Of a stretch of 64,000 nucleotides of DNA, positions 7,862 through 18,464 are shown one piece after another. The translations under genes and the position numbers were made by a program. The notes under the pieces were generated by a model. The model worked only from the letters and a program-made list of their open reading frames with translations. It was not told the DNA's origin and did not search any database. This stretch comes from JAVVHH01 sp963848035. GTDB taxonomy: Bacteria; Pseudomonadota; Alphaproteobacteria; Acetobacterales; Acetobacteraceae. Every line of letters starts with the position of its first letter. Position 1 is the stretch's first letter. The stretch spans positions 1,798,001 through 1,862,000 of the forward strand of contig CAWKCD010000001.1 in the NCBI GenBank assembly GCA_963848035.1, read 5' to 3'.

Positions 7862-8701
7862 ATGGCGACGGAGGCTGGTCCGGGGGACGGTGATGCGTCG
7901 GCGGCACTGATGCGGGCGCTGACCGAGATGGTGCATCGGGCGTCGGAGCATCGGGAGCGGTGGATCAGTCCGGAGGGGCTGAAGGCGATCGCGGAGTTCA
8001 TCTCGGCCGTCGCGTGGCCGGCCATCGTCGTGGTGCTGCTGCTGATGTTCCGGCGCGAAATCGTTGCGATGCTGGGTGGCGTGACCGAATTCGAGGTGTT
8101 CGGGGTGAAGGCGAAGGTTGCGCGGCAGGTGGCGGCGGAGCTGGACAAATCGGCGGAGGCGGCGAGCCAGATGCAGGGGCTGAGCACCGCGGCGACGGAG
8201 GGGGAGAAGAGCAGAGCCGAAGCGGTCGCGCGGCTGGCGCAGGCCGATATACCGCTCGTGTCGCAGCAGGTGGACGCGCTGGCGGCGGAATACGAGCACA
8301 TCCGGGCGACGATGCCGTCCGGCGACGAACGGACGGGGCGGATGGAGGTGGTGGTCGCGAAGATGCGGACGTTGGGCCAGGCGGCGTATCCGCTGCGGCA
8401 CGAGTTGGCGGCGTCACCGTCGCCGGGCAAGCGGCTGCAGGCGATCGCGACGCTGCAGGTGATGCCGGATTACGACATGCTGGACTGGCTGGCGGAGCGG
8501 GTCGCGCCGGAGAAGCCGTTCATGAGTTATCACGCGCTGGTGGCGCTGGACGTGGCGGCGGCGGCGCCGGGCGCTGGGATCCATGCGGATGCGTTGCGGC
8601 GTTCGCTGGGCATCGCGGAGGGGCAGCGGGCCGGGTTCGGGCAAGATACGGACCGGCACCGCACGCTCGACCGGTTCAAGGCGCGGGTGCAGGCTCTCTG
8701 A
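7862..8701 (+). CDS. Single-pass membrane protein with coiled coil, unknown function
   Basis: Unrecognised protein of 279 residues. I use the ATG at 7862, which has GGAG seven bases upstream, rather than the earlier in-frame ATG at 7769, which has no site and adds unconserved-looking sequence. After a short acidic N terminus, residues ~39-60 form one transmembrane helix (FISAVAWPAIVVVLLLMF), followed by the juxtamembrane block FEVFGVKAKVARQV, then a charged Ala/Glu-rich predicted coiled coil to about residue 145, and a helical C-terminal domain. The TM plus F-x-x-FGxKxK layout recurs in many unnamed bacterial membrane proteins, some from conflict systems, but I cannot assign a role. It is divergent from the ART-like operon, with 119 bases between starts. 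Confidence 0.6.
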   Translation: MATEAGPGDGDASAALMRALTEMVHRASEHRERWISPEGLKAIAEFISAVAWPAIVVVLLLMFRREIVAMLGGVTEFEVFGVKAKVARQVAAELDKSAEAASQMQGLSTAATEGEKSRAEAVARLAQADIPLVSQQVDALAAEYEHIRATMPSGDERTGRMEVVVAKMRTLGQAAYPLRHELAASPSPGKRLQAIATLQVMPDYDMLDWLAERVAPEKPFMSYHALVALDVAAAAPGAGIHADALRRSLGIAEGQRAGFGQDTDRHRTLDRFKARVQAL

Positions 8702-8766
8702 GCGTTCCGGGCAGGGTTGCCGGGCCGAGCATTGTGCGGGGGTAGGCGGGGTCTCATCGTGGGGCG

Positions 8767-9522
8767 ATGTCGGACTTTGCATGGCTGTTCGGGGCGGGGT
8801 TGTTGGCGGGGGCGATGAATGCGCTGGCCGGCGGCGGGTCGTTCGTGACCTTGCCGGTGCTGATCGCGGCGGGGGTGCCGTCGGTGCAGGCGAATGCCTC
8901 GAGCACGGTGGCGCTGTGGCCGGGCGGTGCGGCGAGCGCCTGGACCTACCGCGCCGGGCGGCGGACGCTGTGCGGGGTGGCGGTGCCGGGGATGCTGGCG
9001 GCGACGCTGGGGGGCGGGTTGGTCGGGAGTTTGCTGCTGTTGTGGACGCCGTCTTCGGCGTTCGACACGGTGCTGCCCTGGCTGATGCTGGCGGCGAGCG
9101 TGGCGCTGGCGTTCGGGCGCCGGGTCGGGGTGCGGATGCAGGGGCGGGCGTTTCGGGGGCGGACGGCGCTGGTGGTGGGGATGCAGTTCGGGTTGGGGCT
9201 CTATGGCGGGTATTTCGGGGGCGCGGTCGGGCTGATGATGATGGCGGTGTGGTCGTTGCTCGGGGAGAGCGAGATCAAGGCGCTGAACGGGCCGCGGACG
9301 ATGCTGGTGACGGCGGCGAATTCGGTGGCGGTGCTGACCTTCGTGATCGCGGGGGCGGTGCGGTGGCCGCAGACGGCGGCGATGCTGGTGGGAGGGTTGG
9401 CGGGAGGCGTCGTGGGGGCGCGGCTGGGCCGGCGCGTGCCGGCCGGGGTGACGCGGGCGGTGACGCTCTGCTTCACGCTCGGCGTCACCATCGTGTTCTT
9501 CGTGCGGGCCTACGGGCGGTAG
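8767..9522 (+). CDS. TauE/SafE-family sulfite/organosulfonate exporter
   Basis: Integral membrane protein of 251 residues, the usual size of the TauE/SafE (DUF81) family, implicated in exporting sulfite, sulfoacetate or related anions. The duplicated family motif is visible: GAMNALAGGGSFVTLPVLI near the N terminus (residues 16-34), then NASSTVALWPGG, and the second half repeats it as GLYGGYFGGAVGLMMM and NSVAVLTF. About seven to eight hydrophobic helices can be counted. The ATG follows GGGG in its leader. It is convergent with the acetamidase gene (3-base gap) and seems to be a single-gene unit. Confidence 0.85.
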   Translation: MSDFAWLFGAGLLAGAMNALAGGGSFVTLPVLIAAGVPSVQANASSTVALWPGGAASAWTYRAGRRTLCGVAVPGMLAATLGGGLVGSLLLLWTPSSAFDTVLPWLMLAASVALAFGRRVGVRMQGRAFRGRTALVVGMQFGLGLYGGYFGGAVGLMMMAVWSLLGESEIKALNGPRTMLVTAANSVAVLTFVIAGAVRWPQTAAMLVGGLAGGVVGARLGRRVPAGVTRAVTLCFTLGVTIVFFVRAYGR

Positions 9523-9525
9523 CGG

Positions 9526-10473
9526 TTAGAAGAGCAGGCCCTTCTTGAGCATGCCGTGGATGCCTTTCTCGCCGTTGACGCTCTGGGTGACGTGGAAGTC
9601 CACGGCCAGCGAGCAGAAGGCGTAGGCCTGTTCGCGGGAGAGGTTGGAGCGGGCGCAGATGAAGGCGATCATCTCGCGCAGCGCGGTCTTCATCGCCTGG
9701 TCCATGTCCTCGTTCATGCCCATGCTGATGAAGTGGGTCGGGGTTTCGGCGCGGGGGTAGGCGAGCGGGGCGCCGTCCTGTTTGTGCAGGATGAAGGTGA
9801 AGGTGCCGTCGAGGCACATTTCCAGGGCGGTGACGCAGACTTCGCCGTCGCCTTGGACGCCGTGGCCGTCGCCGACGGAGAAGCAGGCGCCGGGGACCCA
9901 GACGGGCAGGAAGAGCGAGCTGCCGGCGACCAGTTCCTTGTTGTCGAGGTTGCCGCCGTGCAGGCGGGGTTCCTTGGAGCCGATCGTGCCGAGCGCGGGC
10001 GGCGGGGCGACGCCCATGACGCCGAAGAAGGGGGCGAGGGGGAGTTCGGTGCCCCAGGGCAGGGTGCAGACGCGGCGGTCGCGGTCGACCGGGATGTGCA
10101 TCAGGCTGGTGTCGTGGAAGTCCTCGGGGAGGGTGCCGGCGAGGGGGCGGATGACGTTGTAGCCCCAGTTGGCGCCGGGCTCGATGGCGTCGATGCGGAT
10201 CTCGAGCGTGTCGCCGGGCTGGGCGCCCTCGATGGCGATGGGGCCGGTGACGATGTGGCCCGGCGGGGGCTTGGGGTTGGCGTCGATGATGGCGGCGAGC
10301 GCCTCGGGGACGAGCAGGGGGCTGCCGGCGGGCGGCAGGATCTCGCGGCGGCCGGAGACGCATTGGACGCGGACGGTGTCGCCGGATTGGACGGTCAGGA
10401 TGGGGGGGAAGGTCGCGTCGAACTGGCCGATGCGGATGGTGTCGGGGGTGGCGGCGAGGGTGTGTTGGGTCAT
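9526..10473 (-). CDS. Acetamidase/formamidase-family amidohydrolase
   Basis: Cytoplasmic amidohydrolase of the FmdA_AmdA family, which hydrolyses formamide, acetamide or similar short amides to ammonia and the acid. The 315 residues from the ATG at 10473 match the family. Visible family blocks are the N-terminal SGDTVRVQCVSG, the GPIAIEGAQPGDTLEI strand pair, the WGYNVIRPLAGTLPED segment, the metal/active-site part GVMGVAPPP and GGNLDNKELVAGSSLFLPV, and VGDGHGVQGDGEVCVTALE, which carries the conserved D-x-H-x-x-x-G-D-G-E pattern. It is divergent from a family-5 solute-binding protein (77 bases between starts), which suggests that the binding protein delivers an amide or amide-containing compound. 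Confidence 0.9.
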   Translation of the reverse strand: MTQHTLAATPDTIRIGQFDATFPPILTVQSGDTVRVQCVSGRREILPPAGSPLLVPEALAAIIDANPKPPPGHIVTGPIAIEGAQPGDTLEIRIDAIEPGANWGYNVIRPLAGTLPEDFHDTSLMHIPVDRDRRVCTLPWGTELPLAPFFGVMGVAPPPALGTIGSKEPRLHGGNLDNKELVAGSSLFLPVWVPGACFSVGDGHGVQGDGEVCVTALEMCLDGTFTFILHKQDGAPLAYPRAETPTHFISMGMNEDMDQAMKTALREMIAFICARSNLSREQAYAFCSLAVDFHVTQSVNGEKGIHGMLKKGLLF

Positions 10474-10550
10474 TGGCGGGATGTTCTCGCGCCGGCGCCG
10501 GGCTGGCAAGGTTCGTGCATGGACCCGGGCTGACAGTCGGGGGTCTTGGC

Positions 10551-12038
10551 ATGGTCCGAGGTTGGGTTTTGGCGGCGGCGATGCTGTGGAGCGGGGTTGC
10601 GGCGGCGCAAGGGTCGTTGCGGATCGGGATGCGGGACGATCCGGACATCCTCGATCCGAGCCTGTCGCGGACCTATGTCGGCACGCTGGTGATGACCGCG
10701 ATGTGCGACAAGCTGTTCGACATCGACACGAAGCTCGGCATCGTTCCGGTGCTGGCGACGGGCTACACCTGGGAGGATGGGACGCATCTGCTGATCCGGC
10801 TGCGGGACGCGGTAAAATTCCAGGACGGCGAGGCGATGGACGCGGCGGCGGTGAAGTATTCGCTCGAGCGTCATGCGAATTTGCCGGGGAGTTTCCGGCG
10901 CGGGGAGATGGGTGCGCTGGATCATGTGGAGGTGGTCGATCCGCTGACGGTGCGGGTGGTGCTGAAGCAGAAATTCGCGCCGTTCGTGGCGGTGCTGACG
11001 GATCGGGCGGGGATGATGGTGTCGCCGAAGGCGGCCGAGGCGGCGGGGAAGGATTTCGGGCTGCGCCCGGTGTGCGCCGGGCCGTTCAAGTTCGTCGAGC
11101 GGGTGGCGCAGGACCGGATCGTGCTGGAGCGGTTCGCGGGGTATTGGGATGCGGGGCGGATCCATTATGACCGCGTCACGTACAAGGTGATCCCGGATAG
11201 CAGCATCCGGCTGGCGAATTTGAAGGCGCGTGCGCTGGATGTCGCGGAGGTGGCGCCGCTGGACGTGGCGGCGGCGTCGGCGGATGCGGGGCTGAACGTG
11301 GTGAGCGTGCCGAGCCTGGGGTATGGGGCGCTGACCATCAATCTGGCGGGTAAGACGAAGCTGGCGACGGACGCACGGGTGCGGCATGCGTTCGAGCTGT
11401 CGCTGGACCGGGCGGCGCTGTCGCAGGTGGTGTTCGCGGGGATGTATGCGCCGGACGCGCAGGCGATCTCGGCGGCGAGCCCGTTCTACGCGGCCGACGT
11501 GCCGATGCCGCCGCATGACGTGGCGGCGGCGCGGGCGCTGCTGCAGGAGGCGGGGGTGACGGCGCCGCTGCGGGTGGAGCTGATGGTCTACAACACGCCG
11601 CAGGGGGTGCAGGCGGGCGAGGTGATCCAGGCGATGGCGGCTGAGGCGGGGTTCGACGTGCGGGTGACCGCGGTCGAGTTCGGGACGGTGATCGCGGCGA
11701 CGATGCGGGGGGAATTCGAGGTCACGTTGGGCGGGTGGTCGGGGCTGCTCGACCCGGACAGCAATTCGTATGCGTTCCTGCATTCGGGGATGGCGTTGAA
11801 TATCGCGAAGTATGCGGACGCGAAGGCGGATGCGTTGCTGGAGGCGGCGCGGGCGGAAGCGGACGAGACGGTGCGGAAGGGGCTGTATGCGCAGTTATGG
11901 GCGCGGGAGCACGAGGATTTGCCGCTGATCTATTTGTGGACGACGCGGAACATTTTGGGCGTCTCGAAGAAGGTGACGGGGGTGACGCTGCTGGCGAACG
12001 GGCTGTTGCCGTTGCAGGACGTGCGACCGGCGCCTTAG
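10551..12038 (+). CDS. ABC transporter substrate-binding protein, family 5 (peptide/amide type)
   Basis: Periplasmic solute-binding protein of 495 residues. The ATG at 10551 is chosen because it follows GGGGG and begins a clean signal peptide (residues 1-20, ending VAAAQG). The mature protein opens with SLRIGMRDDPDILDPSLS and has the family core ATGYTWEDGTHLLIRLRDAVKFQDG, typical of DppA/OppA-like proteins. Such proteins bind peptides, nickel complexes, opines or amides and pass them to a Dpp/Opp permease. No permease or ATPase of this class is near, so it is either an orphan using a transporter elsewhere or a receptor for signalling. The last four bases overlap the convergent ABC-F gene. Confidence 0.85.
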   Translation: MVRGWVLAAAMLWSGVAAAQGSLRIGMRDDPDILDPSLSRTYVGTLVMTAMCDKLFDIDTKLGIVPVLATGYTWEDGTHLLIRLRDAVKFQDGEAMDAAAVKYSLERHANLPGSFRRGEMGALDHVEVVDPLTVRVVLKQKFAPFVAVLTDRAGMMVSPKAAEAAGKDFGLRPVCAGPFKFVERVAQDRIVLERFAGYWDAGRIHYDRVTYKVIPDSSIRLANLKARALDVAEVAPLDVAAASADAGLNVVSVPSLGYGALTINLAGKTKLATDARVRHAFELSLDRAALSQVVFAGMYAPDAQAISAASPFYAADVPMPPHDVAAARALLQEAGVTAPLRVELMVYNTPQGVQAGEVIQAMAAEAGFDVRVTAVEFGTVIAATMRGEFEVTLGGWSGLLDPDSNSYAFLHSGMALNIAKYADAKADALLEAARAEADETVRKGLYAQLWAREHEDLPLIYLWTTRNILGVSKKVTGVTLLANGLLPLQDVRPAP

Positions 12039-13655
12039 GCGGCGCGGCGGCGTTTCTGTTTCTTCTCGCGGCCTTGGCCGGGGGCGGCTGATTTGGCGCG
12101 GTCGAGGACGAATTTGGCGTAATCGTCCATGTCGCCGTTGAAAGGGGCGACGGTGTTGTCGGCTGCGAGCCAGAGGCGGTCGGCGACGAGTTCCATCAGG
12201 GAGCGGTCGTGGGTGATGAGGATGACGGCGCCGCCGTAATCGTTGAGCGCGTCCAGCAGAGCCCGGCGGCTGTCGATGTCGAGGTGGTTGGTGGGCTCGT
12301 CGAGGATCAGCAGGTGGGGGGCGGCCATCGCGACGAGGTTGAGCAGCAGGCGGGCGCGCTCGCCGCCGGAGAGGTTGGCGACCGTGGTGGATTGCTTCTC
12401 GAAGCCGATGCCCCAGAGGGCGAGGCGGGAGCGGTAGGATTGCTCGCTGTCTTCGGGGCGGGTGCGGCGGAGGATGTCCAAGGGCGTGTCGGCCGGGTCC
12501 ATGGCCTCGATCTGGTGCTGGTGGAACCAGCCGACGCCGATGCGGCGTTCGCGCTGCATGTGGCCGGCCGAGAGGGTGAGGGCGCCGGCGGCGAGCTTGG
12601 CGAAGGTGGATTTGCCGGCGCCGTTGACGCCGAGCAGGCCGATGCGGTCGTCGACGTCGAGGCGGAGGTCCATGTCGCGGAGCACCGGGTCGCCGCCATA
12701 GCCGACGCTGGCGTTCTCGAGGCGCATTAAGGGGGGCGCGAGCGGGCGGGGCGGCGAGGGGATGGTGAAGGGGGCGACGTGCTCGGCGGAGACGGCGGCG
12801 ACGGGCTCCATCTTCTCGAGGCGCTTGAGGCGGGATTGGGCCTGGGCGGCCTTGCTGGCCTTGGCGCGGAAGCGGTCGACGAAGCTCTGCAGGTGGGCGC
12901 GTTCGGCTTCCTGTTTGACGCGTGCGCTGGCTTGCAGGCGGGTCTTTTCGGCGAGGCGGCGCTCGAAATCGTCGTAGCCGCCGGGGTAGAGGTCGAGCTT
13001 GCCGTCCTTGAGGTGGAGGATGGCGCCGACGGATTGGTTCAGCAGCTCGCGGTCGTGGCTGATGATGAGGGCGGAGTTGGGGTAGGTGCGCAGGCGGGCT
13101 TCGAGCCACATGGCGCCTTCGAGGTCGAGGTAGTTGGTGGGCTCGTCGAGGAGCAGCATCTCGGGTTCGGCGAAGAGGGCGGCGGCGAGCGCCACGCGCA
13201 TGCGCCAGCCGCCGGAGAATTCGGCTCATCGGGCGCGAGAGGTCGTCGGTGGAGAAGCCGAGGCCGGCGAGGATCTCGCCGGCGCGGGCGGGGGCGCGGT
13301 CGGCGTCGATCTCCTCGAGGCGGGCGTAGATGTCGGCGATGCGCTCGGGCTCGGCGGTCTCGAGCTCGGTGTAGAGCGAGGCGCGCTGGACGTCGGCTTC
13401 GAGGATGGTGTCGAGCAGGGAGACCGGGGTGGCCGGGTGTTCCTGGTCGACGCTGGCGATGCGGGCGCCGCGGGGCATGGAGACTTCGCCCGAGTCGGCG
13501 GAGAGGGTGCCGAGGATGAGGCGGAACAGCGTCGACTTGCCGACGCCGTTGCGGCCGACCAGGCCGACCTTGGTGCCGGTGGGCAGCGTGACGGTGGCGT
13601 GGTCGAAGAAGCGGCGGCCCCAGGCGTTGAAGACCAGGTCGTCGATTTTCAGCAT
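12035..13655 (-). pseudogene. ABC-F ATPase (YheS/Uup-like), one-base frameshift
   Basis: Soluble protein with two ABC ATPase domains and no membrane part, about 539 residues when repaired. ABC-F proteins bind the ribosomal E site and rescue or regulate stalled translation. Domain 1 has Walker A GRNGVGKST (residues 34-42) and, after the break, LLLDEPTNYLDLEG. The linker (about residues 225-300) is basic and helical as expected for the P-site tongue. Domain 2 has GVNGAGKST, signature LSGGERAR and LLILDEPTNHLD; the tail is Lys/Arg-rich. The break is precise: GAATTCGGCTCAT at 13217-13229 needs one G less to read the domain-1 signature FSGGWRMR in frame. Nothing else is damaged, so a sequence error is the likely cause. 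Confidence 0.85.
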
Positions 13656-13776
13656 GGGAGTCCCGGGGAACGCGGAGCGCGCGTTTTAGCCGATTTGGTG
13701 CGGTGCACCAAGCGCGGCCGCCGATGGGCTGGTGCGCTTGATGCGTGGCGCTACGGTTCCGGGCGAGGGGCGGTGG

Positions 13777-14406
13777 TCAGGCCTTGGCGCTGGGGCGGGC
13801 GGAGACTTGCTCGTGCCAGTGGCGGAGGTGGCGGTGTTCGTCGGGTATCTTGACGTCGGACCAGCCGGCGAAATCGACGGCGCAGAGCGTGGTGACGTCG
13901 GCCACGGTGTAGCGGTCGCCGGCGACGAATTCGTGGTCGGCAAGTTGGCGGTCGAACTTGGCGAAGAAGCGGTCGAGGCGCGCGCGGCCGCGGTCGCGCA
14001 GTTCGGGGATCTGCGGGATGGGGGCGCTGGCGCCGGGCAGGCCGCGATCGGCGAAGCGGGGATGCGTGTTGCGGAACAGTTCGGAGGCCGGGAGCATGCC
14101 TTCCTCGTTGGCGCGCTTCTCCCACATCGAGACGACGGCGCGGTCTTTCGGGTCGGTGCCCATCAGCGGCGGGTTGGGGTGGAGCTCCTCGAAATACTGG
14201 CAGATCGCCATGGCTTCGCCGATGCATGTCCCGTCGTCGAGTTCGAGCATCGGGACCATCATGTGGGGGTAGCGGGCCTTGAAGGCGGGGGCGAGGGTGA
14301 GGTCGTCCTGGCCGACTTCCTCGAGGTCGATCTTCAGGCCTTTCTCGGCCAGGAAGATGTGCAGGCGGCGCGGGTTGGGCGCGATGTGCCAGTCGTAGAT
14401 CTTCAT
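13777..14406 (-). CDS. Glutathione S-transferase family protein
   Basis: Cytosolic GST of 209 residues, canonical length. The ATG at 14406 has GGGAGGAA seven bases upstream. The N-terminal thioredoxin-like domain (residues 1-80) has MKIYDWHIAPNPRRLHIFL, the cis-Pro in HMMVPMLELDDG and the glutathione-contact motif IGEAMAICQYFEE; the C-terminal all-helical domain holds FVAGDRYTVADVTTLCAVDF, the conserved N-capping box of GSTs. GSTs conjugate glutathione to electrophiles or reduce peroxides. Its location beside the katG-oxyR block fits a stress role, but it is separated from katG by its own spacer and a terminator. Confidence 0.88.
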   Translation of the reverse strand: MKIYDWHIAPNPRRLHIFLAEKGLKIDLEEVGQDDLTLAPAFKARYPHMMVPMLELDDGTCIGEAMAICQYFEELHPNPPLMGTDPKDRAVVSMWEKRANEEGMLPASELFRNTHPRFADRGLPGASAPIPQIPELRDRGRARLDRFFAKFDRQLADHEFVAGDRYTVADVTTLCAVDFAGWSDVKIPDEHRHLRHWHEQVSARPSAKA

Positions 14407-14540
14407 ACGTTCCTCCCTGGGCCGGTTCGGTCCGGCTATCGTTTTCAGGCGTGAAGACCGGGGAAACCTAGCACGTCGAAACGACAGGACAAGCCGAGCG
14501 TCTGCGGGACGGGCGGCCAAGGGCGCAGTGGAACGCGACG

Positions 14541-14571
14541 AAAAAGGGGCCGCCCGGTCAGGCGACCCCTT
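14541..14571 (-). terminator. Rho-independent terminator after the first katG
   Basis: On the minus strand an 11-base stem (AAGGGGTCGCC against GGCGGCCCCTT, one mismatch, six-base loop) is followed directly by TTTTT. It lies 24 bases past the stop codon of the minus-strand katG. Confidence 0.75.
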
Positions 14572-14594
14572 CCATTCGGACCGTTTCGTGGGGT

Positions 14595-16914
14595 TCAGGC
14601 GGCCATCGGCGCGTAGCGCTTGTGGCCCTTCACGTCGTAGCGATCGAGCATCATGACCTTGTCCCAGGCCTTGATGAAGTCCTTCACGAAACGCTGGTGG
14701 CCGTCGCTGCCGGCGTAGACGTCGGCCACGGCGCGGAGCTGGGAGTTCGAGCCGAAGACGAGGTCGTTGCGGGTGGCCGTGAACTTGACCTGTCCGGTGG
14801 CGCGGTCCTTGAGCGTGAAGCTCATGGCCGTGTCGTCGGCCTTGGCCCATTCCAGGTTGGTGTCGGTGAGGTGGACGAAGAAGTCGTTGGTGAGCACGCC
14901 GACTTTGTCGGTGAAGACGCCGTGGGCGGAGCCGTCATGGTTGGCGTTGAGCACGCGCAGGCCGCCGGTGAGCACGGTCCACTCGGGCGCGGTCAGCTTC
15001 ATCAGGTTGGCCTTGTCGAGGAAGAACTCCTCGGGGGCGACGCCCTGCGAAACCTGGCTGAACTCGGGGCCGACATAGTTGCGGAAGCCGTCGACGACGG
15101 GCTTGAGCCACTCGAACATCTCGATGTCGGTGAGCTCCTGCGTGGTGTCGACGCGGCCGGGGGTGAACGGGACGGTGGCGTCGACGCCGGAGTCCTTGGC
15201 GGCTTTCTCCACGGCGGCGCAGCCGGCCAGGACGATCAGGTCGGCGAGCGAGATCTTCTTGCCGGCCTGCTTGGCGTTGAACTCGGTCATGATGCCGCGC
15301 AGCTTCTCGACCACCGGGGCGGCCCGGCGGTTGACGGCCCAGTCCTTCTGCGGGGCGAGGGCGATGCGGCCGCCATTGGCGCCGCCGCGCTTGTCGCTGT
15401 CGCGGTAGGTGGACGCGGCGGAGAAGGCGGTGAAGACCACGTCGGAGATGGACAGCCCGGTCGCCGCGATCGCCTGCTTGAGCGTCGCGATCTCGGCGTC
15501 GCCGACGAGGTCGTAGTCGCGGTCGGGCAGCGGATCCTGCCAGAGCAGGCCGTCCTCGATGGTCTTTTCGGCGCCGAGGTAGCGGAATTTCGGTCCCATG
15601 TCGCGGTGGGTGAGCTTGTACCAGGCCTTGGAGAAGGCCTGGGTGAAGGCGTCGAAATCGGCGAGGAACTTCTCGCAGACCTTGCGGTATTCGGGGTCGG
15701 TCTTGAGCGCGATGTCGCTGGTCATCATCATCAGCGGGTTCATCTTGCCGGGGACGTGCGCGTCGGGCGTCTTGGGGGCGTTGGGGTCGGCGGGGGTCCA
15801 TTGCAGGGCGCCGGCCGGGCTCTTGGTCTGGACCCATTCGAACTTGAACAGGTTCTCCAGGTAGTCGTTGTCCCACTGCGTCGGGTTCGGCGTCCAGCTG
15901 CCCTCGATGCCGTTGGTCATGGTGTATTGCGCGAAGCCGGGACCCTCGGGGTTGTGCCAGCCGAGGCCCATCGCTTCCATCGGCGCGATCTCGGGCGGCG
16001 GGCCGACTTCCTTGGCCGACACCATGCCGTGGCTCTTGCCGAAGGCGTGGCCGCCGGCGATCAGGGCGACGGTCTCTTCGTCGTTCATCGCCATGCGGGT
16101 GAAGGTGGTGCGGATGTCGCGCGCCGAGCCCATCGGGTCGCCGTTGGCGTAGGGGCCTTCGGGGTTGACGTAGATGAGCGCCTGGTGCGAGGCGGCGAGC
16201 GGGTTCTCGAGGTCGTAATCGGCGTCGCCGTTCTGGCCGCGCCAGCGCTTGTCGCGGGTGACCATGCTGTCGAAGCTCGAGACGTCCTTCGGATCCCAGA
16301 TCTCCGGGCCCCAATAGGTGGCGTTGTCGGCTTCCCAGGCGTCGAGACGGCCGCCGCCGAAGCCGTAGGTGGGCAGGCCCATGATCTCGAGGGCGCAGTT
16401 GCCGGTGAGGATCATCAGGTCGCCCCAGGAGAGGGCGTTGCCGTATTTGTGCTTGATCGGCTGCAGCAGGCGGCGGGACTTGTCGGTGTTGCCGTTGTCC
16501 CACCAGGAGCTGATCGGGGCGAAGCGCTGCATGGCGGTGCCGGCGCCGCCGCGGCCGTCGGCGATGCGGTAGGTGCCGGCGGCGTGCCAGGCCATGCGGA
16601 TCATCTGCGGGCCGTAATTATCATAGTCGGACGGCCACCAATCGACCGAGGTGGTCAGGAACTGCTTGATGTCCTGCTTGAGCGGCGGTCAGGTCGATCT
16701 TGTTGAATTCGGCGGCGTAGTCGAAATCCGGGCCGAGCGGGTCGGCGGCGAGGCCGTTCTGGTGCAGGAGTTCGACCCGCAGGCGGTCCGGATACCAGTT
16801 CTCGAGGGTCGGCGGGGTGCCGAAGGCGCCGCCGACGCGGTCGCCGCCGAAGGGGCATTTGCCCAGCATCTCGTGGGTCTTGGTGAATGTCTTGTCGATC
16901 GGCATGTCGTTCAT
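14595..16914 (-). pseudogene. katG: Catalase-peroxidase KatG, first copy, one-base frameshift
   Basis: Bifunctional haem catalase-peroxidase, 772 residues when repaired. The ATG at 16914 follows GAGGAGA. The distal site R106-W109-H110 (MIRMAWHAAG) and proximal H289 (AGGHAFGKSHG) are intact, as are the residues of the Met-Tyr-Trp adduct (W109, Y248 in ALIYVNPEG, M274 in TRMAMNDEE). It is about 43 residues longer than the second KatG of this window, mainly through a larger loop before Y248 (the WDPKDVSSFDSM region). The frame breaks near 16683: removing one base restores DLTALKQDIKQFLTTSVDWW. All catalytic parts are downstream of the break and intact, so the gene is probably functional and the break a sequencing insertion. 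It lies downstream of serA on the same strand. Confidence 0.88.
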
Positions 16915-17014
16915 GGGAAATCTCCTCGCGCCTGCAATCGGTGCCGGGCGGATCAAACGGCCTCACCCTCGATGCAGCGCCATGACGGCGCGTGCGGCTC
17001 GCGGTTCGGCGTGA

Positions 17015-17066
17015 TCCGGCCGGGCCGGACTATCGGGACAAGGCAGACGTGGCGAGGCGCCTCGCC
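17015..17066. repeat. Two GC-rich palindromes between serA and katG
   Basis: TCCGGCCGGGCCGGA (17015-17029) and the perfect 16-base palindrome GGCGAGGCGCCTCGCC (17051-17066) lie in the 200-base gap between the serA stop and the katG start. Neither is followed by a T-run. They may attenuate read-through from serA or bind a regulator; nothing else is visible in the gap. Confidence 0.35.
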
Positions 17067-17114
17067 TCGGCAAGGCGTCGGAGCGATGACAATTCGCGGC
17101 GGCGTGTGCGCCGG

Positions 17115-18386
<1,272 letters not shown>

Positions 18387-18464
18387 TCCGCGCTCATTGT
18401 GCAATTGCGAAGTAAGATCACCCCGATCGGCTTTTAAGACCACAGGCGAGATTGCATGGCCGGC

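Noticed and set aside
14622..16706. Open frame of 694 codons on the + strand opposite the first katG
   Set aside because: It is a shadow of katG caused by GC-rich codon bias; composition is Gly/Val/Glu-rich without any motif, while the minus strand encodes a full catalase-peroxidase.
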